Below are positions 1 through 11,609 of a DNA stretch of 64,000 nucleotides, one piece after another. The number at the start of each line of letters is the position of its first letter. Position 1 is the first letter of the stretch. The position numbers and the translations under genes were made by a program. The notes below the pieces were generated by a model. That model worked only from the letters and a program-made list of their open reading frames with translations, was not told the DNA's origin and did not search any database. The stretch is from Steromphala cineraria (lineage: Eukaryota > Mollusca > Gastropoda > Trochida > Trochidae), in contig OU744728.1 in NCBI GenBank assembly GCA_916613615.1, positions 27,607,450 to 27,671,449 on the forward strand, written 5' to 3'.

Positions 1-970
1 AGTGCCGCTCCATTAAATATTACAAAATACAGTCAATAGTACAAATAATAATTTACAAAGTAAGAAAAGTAGTAATTCCACATAGGTCGACAAAATAAAA
101 CACAATAATAAGTGGTTTATAATCATCAAGATATATAAAATATAGGAGTTCTATAATATTTTTAATTTAGGCGTTTACAATAACTTAAAACGTTGTGAAT
201 CTCGTATAAATTTATGGACAGATTCAAGAATATTTTGATTTATTATTTCGCTTAAATATTGATCACCATGTAGAATGGTATATACATCAAAACCAATTTT
301 GTAGAAATATGTATCTGATCTTAATAGATTGAAATTAGGGAAGAAAAGAAAATAGTGGAGAGAATCTTCCCATAGATGTCCGCAAGAACAATTTGAATTG
401 TTTGAAATATGCCTGTTAAATTTATCGGCGTTTAAGTCACTACACTGCTCCACAAATTGTTCGTTGTGCGTCTAATTGTAAAGTTTCAAGTAATGTAGAT
501 TGTTCCTTTGTACAATTATCCAATATATGACAGCAATAGTCAAAATGTGGCAGTATGTAATAGGTATACATACATTCAAGTGTTCTTCTTGTTAATCTAT
601 ATTTAAAACTTCTTAAACAATTAACCATAGCATTTACATTTTTTATGATTTCTTCAATTTGTCTTTTCCAAAAACAATCTTTTTGCAGATAAACACCTAA
701 ATGTTTGTGGAAGCTTACTTCATTTACTGTATATCCTTCTATTTCTATAGGTGGAGACACGGTGGGGTTAACTTTATGAGAAAACAAAATAGTTTCAGTT
801 TTTGTTGGATTAAAATGTACTTGCCACGCATCAGCCCAATCAGAAATACGATTTAAATCAGAATTTAAAATTCTTGTTGTATTAATTGGGTCTTCAACAA
901 CAATGTACACGGAGGTGTCGTCCGCAAATAATCGAATATTACTATTAATGCCCTCAACAATATCATTTAT
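1..970 (-). pseudogene. CR1/jockey-like LINE remnant L1 (5'-truncated, internally deleted)
   Basis: This is the 3' part of a non-LTR retrotransposon read on the minus strand. Positions 910-440 encode the end of a reverse transcriptase: the catalytic FADD box is readable near 940-920, followed by the NPTKTET and HKHLGVYLQ blocks shared with L2 and L3. Positions 453-175 encode the C-terminal Cys/His tail (CSDLNADKF, then CSCGHLWEDSLHYF). The two parts are fused out of frame at about 440-455, where roughly 400 bp present in L3 (after ICGAV, up to CSDLN) are missing. The copy starts abruptly at 970, against the 3' end of L2. The 3' UTR runs off the window start, which reads GGAGCGGCACT on the minus strand, the same box that precedes the terminal hairpin of L3. 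It is non-functional. Confidence 0.85.
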
Positions 971-3900
971 GGTTTAAACATATTTATTTCAATAAAGAAT
1001 TGGATTGGTAAACAAGCTAAAAGCTTATGTTAATACCGCTCCAAAATACAAGATGTAGAACATGTCATGGTGAATTTACAAAATATATATATATATCATT
1101 TATACAAACGCCAACAAGGTAAATAACAAGTCATTGTGAATTTACAAAAGTTGTCTTATAATCTATAAAAACGCCAACATGATAACGAATGGTTGTTTAA
1201 CAATTATGTTATTTTTCTGAATAAATAAACACCAACAATCTTAAACACTACAACATAAAAAAATGCCTATAATTCATATTTTATAAATCATTTATCAATT
1301 AATCAATAAGTTGCAAATCTGCCAGTTAAATTTATGAATTCGTGCACAGATATCAAAAGTTCATTATTAACACAAGAAGAACAATTTGGGTTTCCAAATA
1401 AGACCGATCTCAAATCAAAACCTTTATTATAGAAGAACATATTTTGCCTTATATGGGTGTACAGAGGACATGTAAAAAAGTAATGTGTCGAATCTTCATA
1501 GTTATGGCCACAGGAACAGGCGGGAATTTGTGATACAAATCTTTCAAACTTGTGAGCATTTAAATCGCTGCATTCAAGTCTAAGACGAGTGTGTATTATT
1601 TGAGAAAATCTATTACCAAAATTTAAATTGAAAGTACTATACATGATAGTTTCATTGGCTATAGCTTTTTTAAAAGTAGATAAAGATGGCGAATTTCTAT
1701 GTTCTATTGGTAATGAATTCCATAATTTAACCGAGTCTGGAAGGAAGGATTTTGCATAATTTACAGTTTTACAGTTTATGGTCTGAAGTTTTGAGTCATC
1801 ACGAAGATTGTAATCAATAACATCTGATATTTTCGGAGGTACTAGGTTGCTAAGATAACTTGGTGTATCATTATTGACCATTTTATAAAACAAACTCATT
1901 TTGTTAACATATCGTCTATGGCATAATGGTTTACAGTTCGTTTCTTTATATATTTTATCATGACTCGTACCACGGACGGCACCACAAACGGTTCTCAGAG
2001 CATCAAGATTGAGTTTTTTCTAACATTTCTGCTTGTTGCTTTGTACAATTATCCCATATATGACTGCAGTAGTCAAATACAGGTAGAATGTACTGTTTAT
2101 ACATGATCTCTAAAGTTTTTCGGTTCAATCTGTATTTTAGACTTCTCAGACAATTAACCATTGGCGCAACCTTTTTAACAATGTCGTTAATATGGTCGTT
2201 CCAAGAACAGTCATGTTGTAAAATAAGACCCAAATGTTTGTGACTTTCAACCGAGTCGATAATATCATCATATCATTTATATAGACTAAGAATAGTAGTG
2301 GACCTAAGACGGAGCCCTGAGGAACTCCTGCCGATATGTGCTTTAAGTCAGAAGATTTGCCATCTATAACTACTTTTTGTATTCGATCTGATAGATAGTC
2401 GCGAAACCAATTGAGCAAACTTCCACGAATGCCATAGGCTTCTAATTTATGTATTATACCCTTGTGCCATACTTTATCAAAAGCTTTACTTATATCACAG
2501 AAAACAGCCTTAACTTCTTTTCCATTATCCAAAGCATTTGCAATGAAATCGTATAAATAAGTAAGTTGATACGCAGTACAATCACCTGGCATAAAACCTG
2601 ACTGCAAGTTGGTTAGAACATTATTATCTAGAAAGAAGTTAAATACATATTTGAAAACACATTTTTCAAATACCTTCCCTATGCAGCTAGTTAGTGCAAC
2701 AGGTCTATAATTTTGACATTCATTTACACTGCCCTTCTTGTGCAAAGGAAAAACAGAAGCTTCCTTCCAAATGGAAGGAAATTTACATTCACATAATGAT
2801 TTGTTAAATAAATGTGTTAGAGGAATGGATAGCGGTTCTGCGGTAAGTTTGATAAATTTATTACTTAGTTTATCAGGGCCACTTGCTTTATTTACGTCAA
2901 CTGACAAAAGAATATCTTTAACTTCAGTTCTTGTTAAGACAAAGTGACATAATGAATTATCATTTCTATCAACAACAGGCGGTAGCTGTTTGTCTGGGGA
3001 ATCAATCTTAGCTTGGTCAATAAAGTAATCATTAAGTATGTTTGCTTTTTCGTTAGCGTCTTCATAAATAACATCATTGTGATGAAGAGGAGGAAAGTTT
3101 TCTTTAGAATTTTTGCTCTTATTTAGATAATTGTTAATCAACTTCCACCACATTTTAGAATTTGTATTATTGTTTATCATCAAGTTTAGAGTAATACACA
3201 GATTTAGCTTGTCTTACTGCTGAAATAACTTTATTTCTAAATTTTCTGAATTTAACCCAATCGTTTTCCTGATTTCTCCGTTTTGCTATTTTATGCTGTC
3301 TGTTTCTTTGACTAATCAGTCTTCGGGTCAAATAATTCATCCATGGCGAGTCATTGGATCTAATGGTTACCATCTTGTTAGGAATAAAGGTATCACACAA
3401 ATTAAAAACTTTGTTCATTATTGTTTCAGTGGCAATATCAATATCATTTGAAAAATCCTTTGACCAATCAGTGTTTTTGAAACTTAAATTCAGCCCGTCC
3501 ATGTCAGCTAAGTCGTAGTAATATATTTTTCTTTCAAAACAATTTTGGATGGGTATAACATCACGAATAGTGACAAAAACGGGAGAGTGGTCACTACAAA
3601 CAGGATCAAGTACACCTGAGTTCAAAATAGAATCAGAATTAGATACAAAAATTAAGTCAATCAGTGTACTGACGTTTGCGTAATCCTAGTTGGTTCTATG
3701 ATAATCTGTTTCATATCAAAGACATATTCAATATTTTTTTACTTTCTCGTTAACCTTATTTAATATATCAATATTGAAATCACCGACAACAATAGTGTCT
3801 ATATTAAGGTCGATAGCGTATCCAATTGATTGACAAACTAGATCCCAATATGCTTCACTTTTATCTGATCTATAAAAAGTACCTAACAAAAGTTTTTTAC

Positions 3901-4588
3901 TTTTCAATTTTATCTCAATCCACAAAGCCTCAAGATTGGGGGACTTAAGTGATCCAAACATGTCGCATACAAATGTTTCTTTACATAGACTACTACTCCA
4001 CCACCCCTAGTTGCCCGATCTTTTCTGAATGGTAATTGAAACCCGGATATTTCTAAATCAGTTTGAATTACAGAGTCATTCAACCAACTTTCTGAAATAC
4101 AAATAACATCATAATCGCTTAGTTCACTTTCAACGGAATCAGTCTTTTCTCTTAAACTACACACATTCATATGAACAATTTTCAAATCTCTATAGATTGG
4201 TCCATGATTTTTGTGAATATCGCCGCAGCACAAAAGAGAAGGTAAGATAAAAAATGTATAAGACGAACTGTACAAACAAAAAGACGAGTATAATTTTACC
4301 ACGTAATATAATTTTATCAAAGCGTTTGCCTGTAATTTCGAATAGAAAACTCCAACTGCCCATCTGAAACTTACATGATCAACTGGCATCGAACATTAAC
4401 GGAGAAGAAAGAAATGTTATGCAGAGGGCAGTTAACTTGTAATTTGGTAATGTCAATAACTCTTGGCAATTTGTGGAAATTAAAGGGACCGTGCAGTGGC
4501 ACGAGTGCAAACATCTTTTTATGATATGAATGAACACAAAAACAAAAAAGAAGAAGTAAAAAAGTCTGTCATTTGACATGGAAACAAA
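971..4588 (-). pseudogene. CR1/jockey-like LINE L2, near full-length but decayed
   Basis: Read on the minus strand, this copy holds all parts of an APE-type LINE polyprotein in order. They are: a hydrophobic N-terminus with a 2A-like LLCCGDIHKNHGP (about 4270-4190); endonuclease blocks VHMNVCSLREK, ICISESWL, VVGDFNIDI and SDHSPVF (4190-3590); reverse transcriptase with FCDISKAFDKVWH and AGVPQGSVLGP (3183-2290); and a C-terminal Cys/His tail CSCGHNYEDSTHYFFTC (about 1520-1470). It has several frame breaks (about 3965, 3700, 3180, 2005). A deletion of about 300 bp at 2265 removes the FADD catalytic box, so it cannot be active. The 3' end at 971 is exact: AATAAA and the TGTTTAAACC terminus shared with L3 and L4. 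The 5' boundary is uncertain; I place it at the L3 insertion. Confidence 0.88.
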
Positions 4589-4601
4589 ACAACATACAGG
4601 T
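4589..4601 (+). repeat. Left target-site duplication of L3
   Basis: ACAACATACAGGT is present here and again at 8047-8059, directly outside the 3' end of L3. A 13-bp exact direct repeat flanking the element is the usual mark of target-primed insertion. It fixes the L3 limits at 4602 and 8046. Confidence 0.8.
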
Positions 4602-7600
4602 CTTTGATCAAATTTACAGCTCTGATATACAATTAAAGGTTCCTTTGTTTATACAGTGCTTCTGTAAGTATTATTATCTCAATCCTACTACTGTGCTGTG
4701 GCGATGTACATCCCCATCCGGGACCTGTGTTTCATACCGATCTTAAAATAATTCATTTGAATGTTAGAAGCTTAAAAGATAAAGTAGATATGATAGAAGC
4801 AGAGTTTAGCACATATGATGTAATCTGTCTAACCGAAACATTGTTACATAAAAACATAGATAATAAGGAAATTGCTATTCCGGGTTTTCAAGCACCGTAT
4901 CGCAAGGATAGAGAAAGCCGGGATGGAGGTGTAGCAATATATGTAAAAGAAAATTTATGCGCAATGAAAATGGATAATTTGGATTCAATTGGACTTGAAG
5001 CAATATGGATTATAGTTAAATGTAAAAAACAGTCTTACCTAATTGGGTAGCAGAGCAGATAAAAGCGAAGCATATTGGGATCTCATTGACAATAATATTG
5101 CAAATGCTGTGGATTTAAATATGAATACTATTGTTGTAGGGGACTTTAATTTGGACCTTTTCAAAGAAAATAAATCAAAAATACACTATTTAGAAGCTGC
5201 ATACGGACTAAAGCAATTGATATCTGAACCAACACGAATCACCTCTCATTCTAGTACGTTGATTGATTTGATGCTTGTAACTTGTTTGAACAAAGTACGG
5301 AATTCGGGAGTGCTTGATCCGATATGTAGTGACCACTGTCCGGTGTATGTTAATATTAAATCAGACAGGCAGAAAGAAACGTGCTACGAGCGGAAAATTT
5401 GTGACTACTCTCTTGCGAATACAGACAGTTTGAACCAATCAATAAAGGATATGGACATTAATGCAACCGAAACCGAAAGTATAGATTTTATAACATCCAA
5501 ATTAACCAGTGACTTAATCGAAATGTGCGATGCGAACATACCCAACAAAACTGTGCTAATTAGACCTAGAGACCCACTGTGGATGAATAACGAAATACGC
5601 TCACTTATCAGAAAACGAAATAGGCAACATAAAATCACAAAGAGAACAAACCGTCCGCTTGAATGGCAAACATTTAAATCACTTAGAAATAAGGTTATAT
5701 CATCCGTGCGAAGAGCTAAAAAACAACATAGTATTAGGATTGATGCTGCAATAAGTGAATCAATTGCCACAAAAACATGGTGGAAACTAGTTAAGAACTA
5801 TTTGCAAAATAAATCAGCAAAAACTACTTGTCGCTCAGTCATCGATGATGATGTTCTGTACGACGATCTGAACGATGTAGCAGAAATAATGAATAACTAT
5901 TTTACCAGTCAGTCTCAAGTTATAGACCCTGATGACGACCCCCCTCTTGTTGATCAACGTTGCGATAATACTCTAAGTGATATAGTACTGGAGATCGGGG
6001 AAGTAAAGGATATATTACTCTCTGTAGACACAACTAAAGCTATTGGCCCTGACAAAATTGGAAATAAAATACTGAAGTCCTGTGCTCATTCATTAGCTCC
6101 CATTCTGACTAAATTATTTAATCAATCTCTAAAGTTGGCTAAATTCCCTTCTTCTTGGAAAGAAGCAAATGTAATCCCCATCCATAAAAATGGCAATATA
6201 TACGATTGTTCAAATTATAGACCAGTAGCATTAACAAGTTGTATAGCTAAAGTATTCGAAAAATGTATCTTTAAATATGTAAATAATGTTTTAAGAGATA
6301 ATAACCTTCTGTCAAATCTTCAATCGGGATTTACATCTGGCGACTCGACAACTAATCAATTGACTTACTTATATGATTTCATAGCCAAAGCACTAGACGA
6401 TGGAAAAGAAGTACGAGCGGTATTTTGCGATGTAAGTAAAGCGTTTGATAAAGTTTGGCACCAAGGAATACTGCAGAAATTAAAATCATATGGAATTGAT
6501 GGAAATGTATTGAAGTGGTTTGAAAGCTATCTAAACAATAGAACCCAGCAAGTAGTTATTAATGGACACGCGTCAAATACTCAACAAGTTTTAGCAGGCG
6601 TCCCTCAAGGCTCTGTTTTGGGACCTTTATTATTCATAATATACATTAATGATATCGTAGATAATATTGACAGTAATATTAGATTATTCGCAGATGATAC
6701 TTCTCTCTACGTTATAATTGACGATCCTATCACAGCTGCAAATTGTTTAAATAATGACCTGTTATTGATTTCAAATTGGGCTAAAAAATGGAAGGTTTCC
6801 TTTAATCCTAAAAAAAGTAAATCAATACAGTTTAGAAGAAAAGTAAATAGGATTAACCAACCTAATCTTACAATGGATGGTGAAACAATTCAAGAAGTAG
6901 AACACCACACTTAGGATTAACCCTTCAAAGCAACTGTTATTGGGATATTTATATAGATTCTATGATTAAGAAAGTTAGTCCTCTGATTAACTGCTTAAGA
7001 AGCCTGAAATATCGTCTATCACGGAAAAGTCTGGAAATTATTTATAAATCCTTCATATTACCAATTTTTGACTACTGCGGTCATATTTGGGATAATTGCA
7101 CTCAGGAACAATGCAACTTACTGGAAAAAATTAATCTAGACGCGCTGAGATCAATTTGTGGAGCAGTTCGTGGTACAAGCCACAACCTATTTTATGCAGA
7201 AACTAACCAAAAACCACTATCTGAACGTAGATACATATCTAAACTAACAACTTTTTATAAAATGAAGAATAATCTAGCGCCTCAATATCTCTCTAACCTC
7301 CTTCCTACCACACCCAATACTAATAACTACAATCTAAGATATAATTCATCAGTGCGAACAGTAAAATGCAGAACGGCGACATATGCCAAGTCTTTTATAC
7401 CTGATACAATAAAACTGTGGAATTCATTAACTCCCGACATTCAAAATAGCGATTCGTTATCCGGCTTCAAAAATTTGGTTTGCGGACCTAAAAATAAAAC
7501 TATTTCTTTCAATCTCAACCACGGTTCAAGAATCTGTCAGATTATCCACTCTCGCCTTAGGCTCCGCTGTAGTGACTTGAATGCTGATAAATTTGAAAGA

Positions 7601-8046
7601 CATATTATTGACAGCCCCGCGTGCCAATGCGGTCACCCAATTGAAAACGCTGTACACTATTTTTTCACATGCAATAAGTTTACAGAATTAAGACAGCAAT
7701 CATTCTTTTATTTGAAAGGATTTACTATCAACACGGTATTAAGGGGATGTACATCGCTCACAAACAATGATCTAGACAAATTATTGAAATCTATTCATCA
7801 CTTCATAATAAAATCTGATCGATTTGACATTCCATAAGCACTTATATATTGACTGCCAAACAAACAATCTTATTCATGCATAATCACTATTTTTGAAGCT
7901 TATAAAATGTATGACATGCGTGACTGGTAATTATTCATTGTATATTTTTCATATGTAATTATTTTGGAGCGGCCTTAATATAAGCACCTCTGTGCTTGTT
8001 GGCCAATCCATTCATGTTTTTTTCATGAATAAAATATGTTTAAATC
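4602..8046 (+). pseudogene. CR1/jockey-like LINE L3, nearly intact single-ORF element
   Basis: This element is flanked by a 13-bp target-site duplication. Its 5' end aligns with L2 near 4320 (CTTTGATnAAATT), so it lacks only the first part of the ORF and the leader. The frame holds a hydrophobic stretch and 2A-like CCGDVHPHPGP (about 4660-4725); an endonuclease with HLNVRSLKDK, CLTETLL, VVGDFNLDL and SDHCPVY (4740-5350); a reverse transcriptase with FCDVSKAFDKVWH, AGVPQGSVLGP and FADDTS (6000-6800); and a C-terminal tail with CQCGHPIENAVHYFFTC (about 7620-7670). Frameshifts lie near 5043 (GTFYR-equivalent codons lost) and near 6911 (about 4 bases lost before HLGLTLQS). No start codon is present after the truncation. 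All endonuclease and RT catalytic boxes survive, so this is the best family reference in the window. Clade assignment is from motif style only. Confidence 0.9.
7966..8046 (+). promoter_or_regulatory. LINE 3' terminal double stem-loop and poly(A) signal
   Basis: After GGAGCGG comes stem 1 (AAGCAC 7982-7987, loop CTCT, GTGCTT 7992-7997). Next are the fixed box CCAATCC, stem 2 (ATTCATG 8010-8016, CATGAAT 8024-8030), AATAAA at 8028-8033, and the terminus TGTTTAAATC. L2 and L4 keep both hairpins with different stem sequences (see findings). In related LINEs such a 3' hairpin is what the reverse transcriptase recognises; that role is inferred here. The same sequence sits at 15661-15741 in the tandem copy. 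Confidence 0.65.
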
Positions 8047-8059
8047 ACAACATACAGGT
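8047..8059 (+). repeat. Right target-site duplication of L3
   Basis: This is the second copy of ACAACATACAGGT, immediately after the L3 terminus; its partner is at 4589-4601. Confidence 0.8.
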
Positions 8060-8640
8060 GGTTTGTGGTGACAAAGGTGATGTCAACTTGTATAGGAAAT
8101 AACTTTCAGAATAATCGTTCTTGAAAATAGACCCAATACAAGATACTTTATCTAAAGGGGAAAAAAGAAAGAAAAAAAATGGAAATAAAATATATATCAT
8201 GCAAGTTGCATTTTTGATTTAAGATGATATAAAAATAAATTTTGTCATAATCAATCCATTTCTTATGATTCGAACCAGTACCTGAACTAAGACACGTCAA
8301 ACCTGACTATCTGACAACATGCTTTATCGTAGACAGGCATACCACACTCCAGTGTACTGTGATATGTGAAAATCTCAAACCATAAAAGAACGATTCTTTA
8401 TTGACGGATATACCCCAAAGTTGAACTGTAACTAATACGAAATCATGTTGACGTCTCATTTACTATATATATTTTAGTGGTATGCATATGACGTCATGAA
8501 TTACGTCCCTTGCCATTGTTAACGCTATACCATAGCACTAGAATGTATAAGTTACCCTGATGATCACTCTGTTGTGAAACAGGATGGTAATGAACTTATA
8601 TGAAGACCAATCTTCAGTTTGTTATTTTTAAAGTATATAT
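8060..8640. other. No gene seen; AT-rich unique sequence of the tandem block
   Basis: No homology or coding signal was recognised. A TATATA tract lies near 8636-8650. The same sequence is found in copy 2 (15755-16330). Confidence 0.5.
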
Positions 8641-8687
8641 ATATATATAGATAAAAATTGGAAAAGTTTACTGGTATACAGTTTTAC

Positions 8688-8900
8688 ATAATCAAAAGAT
8701 AAAAAAATGACACGAAGCCAATCAAAACTCCAACATGTTTCAATGGTATCATCAGGGAGTCTGACAAAATACAGTTATGACGTTATGATGTCACAATGAA
8801 TTTGACATAACAATGGTATTTTGTCAGACTCCCTGATGATACCATTGAAACATGTTGGAGTTTTGATTGGCTTCGTGTCATTTTTTTATCTTTTGATTAT
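8688..8900. repeat. Perfect 85-bp inverted repeat (hairpin), copy 1 only
   Basis: The left arm 8688-8772 and right arm 8816-8900 are exact reverse complements over 85 bases, with a 43-base spacer. The left-arm sequence also recurs as a direct repeat at about 8921-9010 with a few changes, and that single copy is all that copy 2 keeps (about 16507-16615). The perfect match between the arms points to a very recent origin. Confidence 0.92.
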
Positions 8901-9282
8901 ATATATATATATATAGATAAGAATTGGAAAAGTTTACTAGTATACAGTTTTACATAATTAAAAGATAAAAATGACACGAAGCCAATCAAAACTCCAACAT
9001 GTTTCAATGGTATCATCGGTGTCTACCCGGGAAGCCGAATGAATAGCATTAGTATAATCTCATTGATGTTATAATCTGTGATTTCAACGGATTAAACACT
9101 GGGTGATGTGAAAATCTGAACTGCAAAATGATGTAAGGATTTGACTTGATAATGATGAAAATAAAACATGAAACATACAAGAAAATAAGAATATTGATTA
9201 TTGAATGTTTTATATCAAAATTTAAGTTTATGGTAAAGACTGAGTTTAAGACTCACCAAAATCGTGTTTAAATGTGTTTAAT

Positions 9283-9935
9283 TTACTCACTCAGTCACTC
9301 GACTAGTCTGAGAGTGATTTTTGTTTACTGAGTGATATTCCCTATTTTATCATAAATTGAATTGTTCACTCACAATATTCTGATTGGTCTTATATAAACA
9401 TCAATAATGTATAAATATTTTCGAAAATTGTGAGTGGTAACTGATTAATTTACTCACTCAGTCACTTGATTAGTCTTAGAGTGATTTGTGTTTACTGAGT
9501 GATATTCACTATTTTATCATGAATTGAATTGTTCACTCACACTATTGGGTGATTGGTCTTATATAAACATCAATAATGTATAAATATTTTCGAAAATTGT
9601 CAGTGGTAACTGATTAATTTACTCACTCAGTCACTTGATTAGTCTTAGAGTGATTTTTTTTTACTGAGTGATATTCACTATTTTATCATAAATTGAATTG
9701 TTCACTCACAATATTCTGATTGGTCTTATATAAACATCAATTATGTATAAATATTTTCGAAAATTTTGAGTGGTTACTGATTAATTTACTCACTCAGTCA
9801 CTTGATTAGTCTTAGAATGATTTGTATTTACTGAGTGATATTCACTATTTTATCATAAATTGAATTGTTCACTCACAATATTCTGATTGGTCTTACAATA
9901 ATGTATATAAACATCAATAATGTATAAATATTTGA
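9283..9935. repeat. 167-bp tandem satellite, four units (copy 1)
   Basis: Units start with TTACTCACTCAGTCAC at 9283, 9450, 9619 and 9786 (spacing 167, 169, 167). Each unit contains TACTGAGTGATATTCACTAT, GTTCACTCACA and TGTATAAATATTTTCGAAAA. The motifs CACTCAGT and ACTGAGTG recur in inverted orientation inside each unit, so every monomer can fold. The array is absent from block B, which starts just after it. Confidence 0.88.
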
Positions 9936-10140
9936 ATTGTACAGATAACCTAGGTTCCCATGCACCACAAGGTTACTTGCGTAAGGACTGCCCTGAATGA
10001 TACAGCATGTTTAAGAAAGCATTGGTGTGTGCAAGTGATATTGTGTATTTTTCTTCAGTAATGATTTTCATGTAAAATTGAATAGAGCATATCATAAGTG
10101 AATAAGTATTTCAGATGCTTGTAAGTGTAAACGTATACCT

Positions 10141-11602
10141 GGTTTAAACAATATTTATTCCATTGAATGCATGGTTGGATTGGTAAACAGGCATACTGCC
10201 TATTTGAATACCTCTCCAATACAAAAATTACATGTAGAACAAAAATTCACTCATCAATACAATACAATACATCAATACATTCACAATATACAATATAGTT
10301 CATTATATCTTGAAAATTAGCTAGTAAAACGTTCAGTTTGGGTAAAATATGAATGAACTGAAGTGACTATGTTTTGATTTATTTCGTCAGACAGCGAATT
10401 ATTTCCATATAAGACAGTATGTAAGTCAAACCCTTTTGTATAATAAAAACATCTCGATCGAACTTCGGCAAAATTTGGACACATGAAAAGATAGTGAATG
10501 GTATCTTCATAAAAATAGCCGCAATCACACTTGGAATTGTTTTGAATAAACCGGTCAAACTTGTGGCCATTAAGATCACTGCAGCCAAGTCTTATCTTAC
10601 AATGAATAATTTGATTGTGTCTAGTACCAGTGTGTTTAAATATATAAACAATTTACAGTAATCAATGGGTATAAATCCAATGTCAAATCAATTGAAGCGG
10701 GCGTTCCTCAAGGATCAGTTTTAGGACCATTACTTTTTCTTATATATATTAATGATATTGTTCAAGATATTCAATGTAATATTAAATTATTTGCTGATGA
10801 CACATCTTTATATGTGATTATTGATGACCCTCTCTTATCATCCAATTTGTTAAATGATGACTTAAAATTAATAGCTGAATGGGCTAAAACATGGAAGGTA
10901 GATTTTAATCCATCTAAAACAGAAACTATAGTCTTTTCTAGAAAGAAAACAGTGACAATAATTCCGGATCTTGTAATGAATGATACAGTTATTACATCTG
11001 TTGACTCGCATAAACATCTAGGATTGACTTTGCAAAGTGACGGCCAATGGAATAAACATATTGATAATATTATTGCCAAAGTTAGTCCTATGATAAATTG
11101 CTTAAGAAGCCTGAAATACCGCCTTCAAAGAAAAAGCCTTCAAACACTTTACACTTCATTTGTTCTTCCAATCTTTGATTACTGTGATTACATTTGGAAT
11201 AATTGCACAAAGTCACAAGAAATGTTATTAGAAAAATTACACTTAGATGCCTTGAGAACAATATGTGGATCGGTTAGAGGAGTAAGTCATTCTAAACTTT
11301 ATTTAGAAACTGGGTTTTCATCATTATCTGACAGACGAAATCTTCACAAAATGAGTGTATTTTACAAAATGTTCCACGAAAAAACTCCGAAATATTTATC
11401 AGAATTAATTCCACTGAACTTATCCTCTGTATCCACATATGAATCTCGATCATCGAACATTCTTCAAACTCCACTCTGCCGCACTGAAGCCTATAAGAAA
11501 TTGTTCTTTCCATCATGTGTGGGCGAGTGGAATCTGCTAGATGACAATGTAAGAAATATTGATTCAATTAATTCGTTTAAAAAACATATCGATCGAACTT
11601 AG
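10141..11602 (-). pseudogene. Twin-primed (5'-inverted) LINE insertion L4
   Basis: The minus strand of 10620-10141 carries the LINE C-terminal tail (TRHNQIIHCKIRLGCSDLN, then CDCGYFYEDTIHYLFMC), a stop, the 3' stem-loops and the terminus TGTTTAAACC at 10141. From about 10630 to 11602 the plus strand carries the preceding part of the same polyprotein (AGVPQGSVLGP, FADDTSLYVIIDDP, HKHLGLTLQSD, ending NSFKKHIDRT). In the L3 protein, HIDRT-equivalent residues lie only about 20 residues before the QIIH block. The two arms are therefore one element whose 5' part is inverted, with a few codons lost at the joint: the known twin-priming outcome. No target duplication could be identified. Block B lacks this insertion after GTGTAAACGTATACC (37231-37246). 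Confidence 0.85.
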
Positions 11603-11609
11603 CTATATC

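Noticed and set aside
9283..9935. CRISPR-like array
   Set aside because: Units are contiguous 167-bp repeats without spacers, in an animal genome.
10379..11602. Two separate LINE insertions of opposite strand
   Set aside because: The protein segments are consecutive parts of one polyprotein, and only one 3' end exists; twin priming needs one event.
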